Shown: positions 7,608-16,728 of the stretch, piece by piece
How the letters are laid out: every line of letters starts with the position of its first letter
How positions within the stretch are numbered: the first letter of the stretch is position 1
Assembly (NCBI RefSeq): GCF_014651015.1
Contig: NZ_BMWB01000026.1
Location: 31,604 to 95,603, forward strand
Length of the DNA stretch: 64,000 nt
Direction: 5' to 3'
Source: Streptomyces xantholiticus
GTDB lineage: Bacteria > Actinomycetota > Actinomycetes > Streptomycetales > Streptomycetaceae
Translations under genes and position numbers: made by a program
Notes under the pieces: generated by a model
Databases searched by the model: none
What the model was told of the DNA's origin: nothing
The model's input: the letters and a program-made list of their open reading frames with translations, nothing else

Positions 7608-8354
7608 TTAGGCGACGGTGCGGCCACCGCCCACGAGACGCGGCAGCATACGGAAGCCGATGCCACCGGCGATCATCGTCGCGGCGCCGATCAGCAGGAA
7701 GGTGGTCTCGGTGGCGCCGGTCTCCGCCAGCTCCTCCTTGGCCTCGCCCTGCTGGGCCGGCTGTGAGCCGGCACTGTCCGTGTCGGTGCCGTCACCGGAG
7801 CCGACCGGGGCGTCGCCGTCGATCACGCCGTCGTCGCCACCGTCGGTGTCGTTGTCGTTGCCACCACCGGGCTGCTCCGGGTCACCGGGCTCCTCCGGGT
7901 CGCTCGGGTTACCCGGGTTACCGGGGTCGCCGGGGTCGCCCGGGTTACCGGGGTCGCCGGGGTCGCCCGGGTTACCGGGGTCGCCGGGGTCGCCCGGGTT
8001 ACCGGGGTCGCCGGGGTCGCCCGGGTTACCGGGGTCGCCGGGGTCGCCCGGGTTACCGGGGTCGCCCGGGTCGCCCGGGTCACCGGGGTCGCCCGGGTCA
8101 CCCGGGTCGCCCGGGTCGCCCGGGTCACCGGGGTCACCGGGGTCACCCGGCTCGCAGAGCGTCGGGATGAGCTCGCAGTCCTCACCCGGGTCGTCGTCGT
8201 TGTTGATGCTGACCTCGACGCCGATGTCGGCGACCTCGGCCTCGCCGGTCAGGTCGAAGGCCTGCGCCGCGCCGGCGGCGGTCAACGACGCACCCGCGGC
8301 GATCACTGCGCCGGCGGCGATGCGCGCGACCCGGATCCGCGTCTTCTTCGTCAT
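7608..8354 (-). CDS. Collagen-like repeat surface protein with LAETG sortase signal
   Basis: A 248-residue secreted protein. The N-terminus is a Sec signal peptide (basic MTKKTRIR, hydrophobic core, AQA cleavage site). A short acidic stretch with two Cys follows, then about 25 Gly-X-Pro triplets (GDP and GNP). After an acidic, Gly/Asp/Ser-rich linker comes the wall-sorting end: LAETG, a hydrophobic helix (TFLLIGAATMIAGGIGF) and basic residues. LAxTG is the motif known for class E sortases of Streptomyces, so the protein should be covalently attached to peptidoglycan. No sortase gene is in the window. Gly-X-Pro repeats can form collagen-like triple helices, but X being Asp or Asn throughout is unusual. 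The RBS is GGGGGT upstream of the ATG at 8354. Confidence 0.88.
   Translation of the reverse strand: MTKKTRIRVARIAAGAVIAAGASLTAAGAAQAFDLTGEAEVADIGVEVSINNDDDPGEDCELIPTLCEPGDPGDPGDPGDPGDPGDPGDPGDPGDPGDPGNPGDPGDPGNPGDPGDPGNPGDPGDPGNPGDPGDPGNPGDPGDPGNPGNPSDPEEPGDPEQPGGGNDNDTDGGDDGVIDGDAPVGSGDGTDTDSAGSQPAQQGEAKEELAETGATETTFLLIGAATMIAGGIGFRMLPRLVGGGRTVA
7917..8051 (-). repeat. Five perfect 27-bp tandem repeats within the collagen-like region
   Basis: Five identical 27-bp units in register at 7917, 7944, 7971, 7998 and 8025, each encoding Gly-Asn-Pro-Gly-Asp-Pro-Gly-Asp-Pro. They are flanked on the 8052-8155 side by diverged GDP triplets. The nucleotide identity suggests recent copy-number change by slippage. 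Confidence 0.93.
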
Positions 8355-8572
8355 GTAACTGCTACCCCCAGTAGCTGTCTTGTCAATGGAGCAGCGTCAG
8401 GGGCAGCGGATCCGGGAGCTGTTGCGCTTCGCCCCCGTTCGCACACGCCCCACAAACACGCATGCCGCGCGTCAGCCTTCCCAGTTTTCGAAAGCACGTC
8501 AAGGTCGTTAGCGGACGCGATGTCCGAAATACCGTCAGTTGCCTGACCTGCGGGCATGCAACTGTGACATAA

Positions 8573-8607
8573 AAGGTAACTGCCGCCCTGCGGGCGGCAG
8601 TTACCTT
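8573..8607. terminator. Terminator of prfB
   Basis: A perfect 16-bp inverted repeat (8573-8588, 8592-8607) with loop TGC, just after the prfB stop. On the minus strand the stem ends in TTTT. Confidence 0.88.
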
Positions 8608-8624
8608 GTCGACAAAGCGCTTCG

Positions 8625-9731
<1,107 letters not shown>

Positions 9732-9792
9732 GGGTCCAGCGTAACGGCTGGGCGAACGGACCAGTGCTGCCCCCGGCGCCCCGGGGAAAGCC

Positions 9793-11064
9793 CTAGGGCT
9801 CGGAGGGTGCCGACTGACGGTTGTCCCGGGGCGGTGCCTCGCCGTCGTCGCCGCTGGTGGCCAGCCAGCCGCCGACGCCGACCGCCGCGGCCACGGCGAG
9901 AGCGACGACACCGAGAGTGATGCGCCGCCTGCGCACTGCGGTGGACCGGTTCCGGGCCGAGCCCGGCCGGCGCTGCCCGGGCGTGCGCGGCGCCCTTGCC
10001 GTGCCGTGGGCGCCGCCCGCGAGCTCGTCGGGGGCGGGGACCCGCATCGAGGTATGGGTGTCACGGTTGGAGTCGGCCGGCGCGGCACCCGGGACCAGCG
10101 GCACGGCACCACGGCGGCGCGGCGCGCCGGGGACGGGCGCCGCGACGTCCTCGTACGGCTCGGCCGACGGCTCCGCATCGGGCTCGTCGACCTCCAGGGG
10201 CGGGATGCCCGCGAGCGTCGGCAGCAGGTCGTGCAGCCGGGACGCCACCTCGGAGGCGCGCAGCCGGGAGGCCGGTGCCTTCGCCAGGCACTGGACGATG
10301 AGCTGCCAGAGCTCGTCGGGGATGCCGGGAAGCGGCACCACGGTCTCCGTGACGTGGCGCCGCAGGACCGCGCCCGGGTGCCCGCCGCCGAAGGGGGTGA
10401 AGCCGGCCAGCAGCTCGTAGAGGACCGTCGCCAGCGCGTAGATGTCGACTGCCGCACGGGGCGGCAGGCCCTCCACGATCTCGGGGGCGATGTAGTCGGG
10501 GGTGCCGATGATCCCCGACGGGTTCGGCGCGGCGGCGCCGGCGGGGCGCTGCGCCTTGGTGCGGCGCGGGGTGTCGATCAGCTTGGCGACGCCGAAGTCG
10601 GTGAGCAGCGCGGGGTGCGAGCCGGCGGGCCCGAGTGGGCCCTCCATGTCGAGCAGGATGTTTTCGGGCTTCACGTCCCGGTGCACGACGCCCGCCGCAT
10701 GGGCGGCCGCAAGGCCGTCGGCGACGTCCGCGATGATGGCGACCGCGGCCTCCGGTGCGAGGCGGCGTTCTCGGTCCAGACGCGTGCGCAGATCGGTGCC
10801 GCGCACGAGCTGCATGACCAGTGCGAGGTCGTTGCCGTCGACGACGAGGTCGCGGACGCCGACGACCCTGGGGTGGTCGAGCCCGAGCAGGGCGGTGCGC
10901 TCCTGGACGAAGCGTCCGACGAGCTCCTGGTCGGAGGCTAGGTCCTCACGAAGAAGCTTGATGGCGACGGGCCCCTCGGGTCCTTCACCGAGCCACACAG
11001 TGCCGGCGCTCCCCCGCCCCAGGATCTGGTGGGCCGTGTACCGGCTGCCGATATTCCGTGCCAA
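9793..11064 (-). CDS. pkaB: Receptor-like Ser/Thr protein kinase (PkaB-like)
   Basis: A 423-residue Hanks-type kinase. The domain (residues about 8-265) has the P-loop GRGSAGTVWLG, Lys in VAIKLL, HRDVKPEN, DFGVAKL and PEIVEG. A Pro/Ala-rich juxtamembrane linker leads to one TM helix (about 380-400, LGVVALAVAAAVGVGGWL) and a 20-residue external tail with no sensor domain. I chose TTG at 11064, preceded by GAGGGAG at good spacing, rather than the longer upstream frame. Gene order beside a second kinase of 541 residues matches pkaB-pkaA described in S. coelicolor; the symbol rests on that and on length. Confidence 0.88.
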   Translation of the reverse strand: MARNIGSRYTAHQILGRGSAGTVWLGEGPEGPVAIKLLREDLASDQELVGRFVQERTALLGLDHPRVVGVRDLVVDGNDLALVMQLVRGTDLRTRLDRERRLAPEAAVAIIADVADGLAAAHAAGVVHRDVKPENILLDMEGPLGPAGSHPALLTDFGVAKLIDTPRRTKAQRPAGAAAPNPSGIIGTPDYIAPEIVEGLPPRAAVDIYALATVLYELLAGFTPFGGGHPGAVLRRHVTETVVPLPGIPDELWQLIVQCLAKAPASRLRASEVASRLHDLLPTLAGIPPLEVDEPDAEPSAEPYEDVAAPVPGAPRRRGAVPLVPGAAPADSNRDTHTSMRVPAPDELAGGAHGTARAPRTPGQRRPGSARNRSTAVRRRRITLGVVALAVAAAVGVGGWLATSGDDGEAPPRDNRQSAPSEP

Positions 11065-11193
11065 GACTGCTCCCTCAGCGGCTGGCGTTGCCCCACAACG
11101 TACGCGGGCATCCGGGTGCTGTGTGCCCCGGATGACACCAACCTCCACTTCTGCGGGATAAGTCGACCCGCAGAAGTCGACAAAACGACAGAG

Positions 11194-12819
11194 TTACTGC
11201 TGGTTACCGATTCGGTCGGCTGTGTCCTTCGCCTCGCCGAGCTCAGAGATCCAGTTCGTGACCGTCGAAATGCCGTCGCCGATCGCGTCCCAGTAGCCCT
11301 TGCCCTGCGCGACCCAGTCCTGGAGCGGGGTGAGCTCCCAGATCAGCCAGCCGGCCACGATGAGCAGCAGCACCGAGAACAAGCAGCCCTTGAGGCAACC
11401 CAGCCCGGGGATGCGCATCGGGTTCGCGCGCTGCCTCGGCTGGCGGGGCGGACGCTGCGCGGGCGGCTGCTGGGGCGGCGGCGCCTGCGGGGGCGCGTAC
11501 CGCTGCGGGGCGTACTGCCCGCGCTGCTGGGGCGCCGGCGCATACGGCTGCGGCTGGGGGCGCTGCGGCGGCCGCTGCTGCGGCTGCTGCGGGGCCTGGC
11601 GCTGCGGACGGCGGCGCAGCGGGTCCTGACTCGGGTCGAGGTACTGGACCTGCGTCTGCTCGTTGCGGTCCCGGGCGGCACGGAGCTGGGTCTGCCACGG
11701 GTGCGGCTCCTCCGGGGCCGGCTGCCCCGGCGGTACGGGCGGCATGACGGCGGTCGGGTCGGCCGTGCCGCCGGGCTGCCCGGTGTGCGGCATGACGCTG
11801 GTGGCGGCCGCCGGGTCGTACGCCGAGCTGCCGCTTCCCCCGCCGGTGTTCGGCAGGACCTGCGTCGCGTCAGAGGCTCCCGGCGCGCCGGGAACCGGCG
11901 CCGGGGCCGGATCCGGCGCCAGCAGCGCGCCGACACCGAGTGCGGCATCGACCTGTGCGGCGTTCGAGTGCACCCCGATGCCCGCGGCGACCGTGCGCAG
12001 ACCACGGGCGAGGTTCTGGGCACTGGGACGCTCGGAGGGCTCCTTGCGCAGGCAGCGCTCTATGACGGTCCACAGCGGCTCGGGGACCGTGGTGGGGCGC
12101 CGGGGCTCCTCGCTGAGATGGCGGTGCAGCACCTCCAGCGCCGTACCGCCCGCGAACGGGGGCCGTCCGGTGACCAGCTCGTAGAGCAGGATGCCGGCGC
12201 CGTAGATGTCTACCGCCGAGGTCTGCGGGCGGCCCTCCGCGGACTCCGGAGCGACGTACGCGGGGGTCCCGACGAACTCGTGGGTCCTGGTCAGGCCCGG
12301 GGAATCGGCGAGGCGCGCGATGCCGAAGTCGGTCAGCATCGGGTGCATCTGGCCGTCGGCGTCGGTCTTGAGCAGCACGTTCGCCGGCTTCAGGTCGCGG
12401 TGGACGACGCCGTCGGCGTGGCTGGACGCGAGCGCGTCCGCGATCTGGGCGGTCATCAGCGACGCGGCGACCGGGCTGAGCGGACCGTTCTCGCGCAGAT
12501 AGCGGTGCAGGTCGGGGCCGTCGACCAGGTCCATCACGAGGGCGAGGAGGTCTCCCTCGACGACGAGGTCGCGGGTACGGACGATGTTCGGGTGCGTGAG
12601 ACGGAGCAGGACCGAGCGCTCCCGGAGGAAACGCATCACCACATCCGCGTCGTTCGCGAGCTCCTCCTTGAGGACCTTGATCGCGACGGTCTCACCGGGC
12701 TGTCCCGCGACGGCCGCCTCCGCGCCCGCGGTCTCCCTCTGACGGGCTCGCCAGACGGTGCCCGTGGCGCCGCGCCCCAGCGGCTCCTCGAGCAGGTACT
12801 TGCTGCCTACCGGCCGCAC
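11194..12819 (-). CDS. pkaA: Receptor-like Ser/Thr protein kinase (PkaA-like)
   Basis: A 541-residue Hanks-type kinase. The N-terminal kinase domain (residues about 5-270) has GRGATGTVW, VAIKVLKEEL, HRDLKPANVL, DFGIARL and APESAEG. A long linker, very rich in Pro and Gln (about 330-470), contains the TQVLP and TSVMP type threonines expected as autophosphorylation sites. One TM helix follows at about 475-494, and then a 47-residue external tail. The GTG at 12819 is preceded by GGGAGC. It lies 129 bases upstream of the second kinase on the same strand and is divergent from an FHA-domain ATPase. FHA domains bind phosphothreonine, so that protein is a plausible substrate or partner (inference). 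Confidence 0.88.
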   Translation of the reverse strand: MRPVGSKYLLEEPLGRGATGTVWRARQRETAGAEAAVAGQPGETVAIKVLKEELANDADVVMRFLRERSVLLRLTHPNIVRTRDLVVEGDLLALVMDLVDGPDLHRYLRENGPLSPVAASLMTAQIADALASSHADGVVHRDLKPANVLLKTDADGQMHPMLTDFGIARLADSPGLTRTHEFVGTPAYVAPESAEGRPQTSAVDIYGAGILLYELVTGRPPFAGGTALEVLHRHLSEEPRRPTTVPEPLWTVIERCLRKEPSERPSAQNLARGLRTVAAGIGVHSNAAQVDAALGVGALLAPDPAPAPVPGAPGASDATQVLPNTGGGSGSSAYDPAAATSVMPHTGQPGGTADPTAVMPPVPPGQPAPEEPHPWQTQLRAARDRNEQTQVQYLDPSQDPLRRRPQRQAPQQPQQRPPQRPQPQPYAPAPQQRGQYAPQRYAPPQAPPPQQPPAQRPPRQPRQRANPMRIPGLGCLKGCLFSVLLLIVAGWLIWELTPLQDWVAQGKGYWDAIGDGISTVTNWISELGEAKDTADRIGNQQ

Positions 12820-13251
12820 GTCATGCGCTCCCTGCTGATCGTGATCCTCACATGGCCCGGTCCGCCGGACGATTGCCGGTCCGCCGGGTTGTCCGACCCA
12901 CTTTAGGGGGTGTCTCTCCTGTCGCTCCTGTTCGAGGGACAGACGCGGGCATCGTACGGATGGTTGCCGGGTCCGCGTGCGGTGAACACCACGATCCCTC
13001 CCGTCCGTATTCCGCAGGATGACTTCTACGGGATACCACCAGGCTCTTTTCTGTCCGGATCTGTTACCCCTGCCGCCGGGTCATGATCACTTATGGGTGG
13101 TCGGCGGGCGTGTTGTCGGCGGCGGATGCGAGGATGCCCTCAGCACGGAGCCGTGGGGAGGGAGACCCTCGTCCGTGCCGACCTGCCGGGTGGGGGCGAT
13201 CTGGGCGGCTCCCCTGCCGGGCACCCCGCGCAGAAGGGATGGCTGACGGCG
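12820..13251. other. Divergent promoter region, pkaA / FHA-ATPase
   Basis: 432 bases with no supported gene. It must carry the promoters for the minus-strand kinases and the plus-strand ATPase. I could not assign -35/-10 boxes with confidence. In-frame extension of the ATPase back to 13093 exists but lacks a ribosome binding site. Confidence 0.5.
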
Positions 13252-16200
13252 ATGCAGATCCGGCTGACTGTTCTCGCGCCGCGCGGACAGTCCGCGCCCG
13301 CCGGGCGTCCCTGCGACGTGATCGTGACCGCGCCCGCGGGCACGGCGCTCGCCGCCGTCGCCTCCGGCCTCGCCGCAGCCGTCTCCGGCCCCGACGTCTC
13401 CGGGGCCGTCGTCCTCTACGCGGGACAGGAGCGGCTCGACCCCCAGAGACGCACCCTGGGCGAACCGCCACTGGTCGACGGCGCGGTGCTTTCCCTCCAG
13501 ACGCCGGCCGACGACGAGCCACACGGGAGCGACGTCTCCGCCCGGCTCCACGTGGTCGCCGGGCCCGACGCGGGCGGCGTCCATCTGCTGCACGGCGGCC
13601 GGATAAGCATCGGCCGGTCCGCCGACGCGGATGTGCCGCTGGACGACCCGGACGTGTCCCGGCTGCACTGTGAGGTGACGGTCGCGGGCGACGGCCGGGT
13701 CACCGTGACCGACCTCGGCTCCACCAACGGCACGACGGTCGACGGCACGTCCGTGGGCAGCCGCCCCGTCCGCCTGCCGGCGGGCGCGCTGCTGCGCCTC
13801 GGCGAGTCGACCCTCCGTCTCGCCCCCGGATCTCCGCCCCCCGCTCTGCCCACGGCCCCCGACGGCGAAGGCCACCTCCGCGTCCCGGGCAGCGGGAGTC
13901 CGACCGGGGCCGACGGTGCGGCCCACCTGCCCCGGTCGGCCGGACCGGCCGACCGGGCAGCCCCCCACGCCGGCCGCTCGGACACGGACGAGGGCTCGGT
14001 CCACCGGGCCGCCGACCCGTCGGGCGTACCGGGCTGGGCGGCCACGACGACAGGAACGGCCGAGCCGCCTGCCGCAGTGGGCGAGGCGTACGGCCCCGCG
14101 GACCGGGCGACGCCCACCCGTCCGCAGAACGACCCCTGGCCCCAAGCCCCTGACCACGCCGGAGCGCAGCCACCCACCTCGGGTGGCGCACACGTGCCGT
14201 ACGGCCCCGCAGGCCGGGCGGCCACCGGGCCGGGCGCGCCTGGCACCGGCGCAGGCCACCCGGGGCCCGGCGGCACCGCGGCGTACGACCCCGCCGGCCG
14301 GGCGCGCGTGGGGCGTGGGCAGGCCGGCGCCGGAGAGACGCATCACATACAGGCCGCGGAGTACGGTCCCGGGGACCCGGGACCGCGGCAGGAGTCGCGC
14401 AGGCGGGGCATAGGGGCCTGGGCGCGCCGCCTCGCCGGCGGGCGGGGCGGGGCGGCACTCGAGGAGGCCGGCACGGGCCGGCCCGCGATGCAGACGGCCG
14501 CGCCCGCCGTGGCGAGCTGGCCGGATCCGGCGGCCGTACTCCTCACCGCCCTCGGCCCCGGACCCAGGTTGTGGGAGAGGGGCCCGGAGCATCCGGAGTC
14601 GCTCGTCCTCAGGCTCGGTACGGCGGACCGTGCGGAGCTGCCGTCCGTGCCCGTGACCGTCGCCCTGAAGGAGGCCGGTTCGCTCGGGCTCGCCGGCCCG
14701 CGTGCGCGGCTCGCGGGCCTCGCCAGGTCCGCCGTGGCCCAGCTCGCCGCCCTGCACTCCCCCGGCGACCTGGAGATCGTGCTGATCAGCGCGGACCGCA
14801 CCCGCCCCCTCGAGGAGCGCAGGAGCGAGTGGGCCTGGCTTGGCTGGCTGCCGCATCTTCGCCCGGCGCACGGCCAGGACTGCCGGCTGCTGCTCGCGTA
14901 CGACCGGGACCAGGCCACCGCCCGCGCCGCGGAGCTGATGCGCCGGCTGGACGACGGCCCGCTCGGCGCCGGCTGGCCGAGCGCAGACCGCCGGGCCGTC
15001 ACGGAGGCGGCCGACCGGCACGAGGGCCCGCGCACCGTGGTGATCGTCGACGGGGATCCGGGCTCCGCCGCGCTGCGTGAGACGACGGCCCGACTGGCCG
15101 GTGCCGGCCAGGCCTCCGGCATCCATGTGATCTGTCTCGCGGAGACGGCCGCGGCCTCCCCCCTCTCCCCTGTCGCCGCGACCTACGAGTCGGCCTGCGC
15201 GGTGTCGCTGCCGTTCCGGGAGTGCGGTGCCGTCGCCCTGCTGAGCGGGGACGTGGCGACCGCCCTGCGGCTGATGCGGGTGGCCGGCGGGCAGCCGGCG
15301 GGCCACGGCACGGTGGGCGTGGTGGACGCGGTGTCCGCCGCCTGGGCGGAGCGCTTCGGACGGGCGCTGGCCCCGCTGCGCGCGGAGGGCTCGAGCGTGC
15401 ACACCGGCAGGGCGGCCGTACTGCCGCAGTCCGCGCGGCTGCTGGACGAACTGGAATTGGCGCGGGCCACCCCGGCGTCGCTGATGGCGCGCTGGGCGTC
15501 GGCCTGCGACGGCACCGTGGTCCTCGGCGCCGGCCCCCGGGGGCCACTGTCCGTCGACCTGGCACAGGAGGGCCCGCATCTCCTGATCGAGGGCCCCGCA
15601 GGCAGCGGACGTACGGAGCTGCTCCGCTCGGTCGCCGCGTCCCTGGCGGCGGCGGGCCGCCCGGACCGGCTCGGGCTGCTGCTGGTCGACGGCGCGGGCG
15701 GGGAGCGCGGCGAGGGTCTGACGGTCTGCACGGAGCTGCCGCATGTGACCGAACACCTGGTGGCGAACGATCCGGTGCGGATGCGGGCGTTCGCGCAGTC
15801 GCTCGGCGCGGAGCTGAAGCGCCGGGCGGCCCTGCTGGACGAGGCGGGCGCCCGGGACTTCGCCGAGTGGCGGACCCGGCGCGAGGTCGCCGAGCGGATG
15901 GTGGGCCAGCGCCCGCCGAGCGCCGCAGAGCAGCGAGGTGATCTGGACTCGCCCTCGTCGGGGACCCTCAGGCTCCGGCCCGGGGGGCGTACGAGGAGCC
16001 AGGAGCCGGACCCGCTGCCGCGCCTGGTGGTGCTGGTCGACGACTTCGATGCGCTGGTGGCCCCGGCGCTGGGCAGCCCGGGCCGGCCGGCGGCCGGTTC
16101 CGTCGTACGGGCGCTGGAAGCGGTGGCCAGGGACGGCGGGCGGCTCGGCGTCCATCTCGTGGCGACCTCGTCCCGCCCCGACCGCACCGCGGACACGCTG

Positions 16201-16542
16201 CTGGCCGAGGGTGCGCGCCTGCGGGTCGTCCTGGAGTCACCGCCGGTCGCGCCCGGGCCTGACGACCCGGCCCCGGGCCGGGGCAGGCTGGGGCATCCGG
16301 ACGGGCGGGTGACCGCGTTCCAGAGCGGCCGGGTCACCGGACGCATACCGCGTACGGCGACTTCGCGGCCCACCGTGGTCCCGCTCGAGTGGGAGCGGAT
16401 GGGCGATCCGCCCACCCGCCGTCCCGTCCGTGAGCTGGGCAACGGCCCGACCGACCTGGCGCTGCTGGCCAGTGCGCTGGAGCGGGCCGCGCGCTCGGTG
16501 GACGCGGCGCCCGTCCCTCCGCTGGCGCCGGCCCATCCCTGA
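13252..16542 (+). CDS. FHA-domain FtsK/SpoIIIE-type ATPase (EccC/EssC-like)
   Basis: A 1096-residue protein from an ATG at 13252. It has a ubiquitin-like N-terminal region (about 1-85), then an FHA domain (about 95-180) with SIGRSADADVPLDDPDVSRLHCEV and DLGSTNGTTVDG. A low-complexity Gly/Pro/Ala linker follows to about residue 400. Next is a degenerate FtsK-like domain (about 425-650) with SLGLAGPRARL in place of a P-loop. The C-terminal ATPase has Walker A GPAGSGRT (about residue 780) and Walker B LVVLVDDFDAL (about 923). The usual Walker A Lys is Arg. The architecture resembles the coupling ATPase of type VII secretion, but no EccB, EccD, mycosin or WXG100 gene is nearby. It is divergent from two Ser/Thr kinases. 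Confidence 0.85.
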   Translation: MQIRLTVLAPRGQSAPAGRPCDVIVTAPAGTALAAVASGLAAAVSGPDVSGAVVLYAGQERLDPQRRTLGEPPLVDGAVLSLQTPADDEPHGSDVSARLHVVAGPDAGGVHLLHGGRISIGRSADADVPLDDPDVSRLHCEVTVAGDGRVTVTDLGSTNGTTVDGTSVGSRPVRLPAGALLRLGESTLRLAPGSPPPALPTAPDGEGHLRVPGSGSPTGADGAAHLPRSAGPADRAAPHAGRSDTDEGSVHRAADPSGVPGWAATTTGTAEPPAAVGEAYGPADRATPTRPQNDPWPQAPDHAGAQPPTSGGAHVPYGPAGRAATGPGAPGTGAGHPGPGGTAAYDPAGRARVGRGQAGAGETHHIQAAEYGPGDPGPRQESRRRGIGAWARRLAGGRGGAALEEAGTGRPAMQTAAPAVASWPDPAAVLLTALGPGPRLWERGPEHPESLVLRLGTADRAELPSVPVTVALKEAGSLGLAGPRARLAGLARSAVAQLAALHSPGDLEIVLISADRTRPLEERRSEWAWLGWLPHLRPAHGQDCRLLLAYDRDQATARAAELMRRLDDGPLGAGWPSADRRAVTEAADRHEGPRTVVIVDGDPGSAALRETTARLAGAGQASGIHVICLAETAAASPLSPVAATYESACAVSLPFRECGAVALLSGDVATALRLMRVAGGQPAGHGTVGVVDAVSAAWAERFGRALAPLRAEGSSVHTGRAAVLPQSARLLDELELARATPASLMARWASACDGTVVLGAGPRGPLSVDLAQEGPHLLIEGPAGSGRTELLRSVAASLAAAGRPDRLGLLLVDGAGGERGEGLTVCTELPHVTEHLVANDPVRMRAFAQSLGAELKRRAALLDEAGARDFAEWRTRREVAERMVGQRPPSAAEQRGDLDSPSSGTLRLRPGGRTRSQEPDPLPRLVVLVDDFDALVAPALGSPGRPAAGSVVRALEAVARDGGRLGVHLVATSSRPDRTADTLLAEGARLRVVLESPPVAPGPDDPAPGRGRLGHPDGRVTAFQSGRVTGRIPRTATSRPTVVPLEWERMGDPPTRRPVRELGNGPTDLALLASALERAARSVDAAPVPPLAPAHP

Positions 16543-16672
16543 CGGGCTTGCCCATGAGCACCGGCCTGTGCAACTGCGCTGCCTCCGTTTGACCTGACAT
16601 CACGTCACGAGGGCATCACGAAAGAGTGATAGTCGCCGGGGGCGGTATTGCGGCACCCGTAGCGCGGGCGTA

Positions 16673-16697
16673 GACCTGTCGCAAGGCGCGACAGGTC
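16673..16697. promoter_or_regulatory. Palindrome upstream of sugar ABC transporter operon
   Basis: A perfect 10-bp inverted repeat, GACCTGTCGC-N5-GCGACAGGTC, centred about 45 bases before the start of the binding-protein gene. It could be the operator of a sugar-responsive repressor or a hairpin in the leader. No regulator gene is adjacent. Confidence 0.55.
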
Positions 16698-16728
16698 AGG
16701 GACAGCAGCGCACAGGAGAGACGGGGCA

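Noticed and set aside
7917..8051. CRISPR array from the regular 27-bp repeats
   Set aside because: The units are contiguous with no unique spacers and are in frame with a collagen-like protein.
13087..16155. Minus-strand frame of about 1000 codons opposite the FHA-ATPase
   Set aside because: The plus-strand protein has FHA and ATPase motifs; the minus-strand translation is low-complexity Arg/Gly/Pro-rich.
13252..16542. A complete type VII secretion locus
   Set aside because: Only an EccC-like ATPase is present. No WXG100, EccB, EccD, EccE or mycosin gene was seen in the window.
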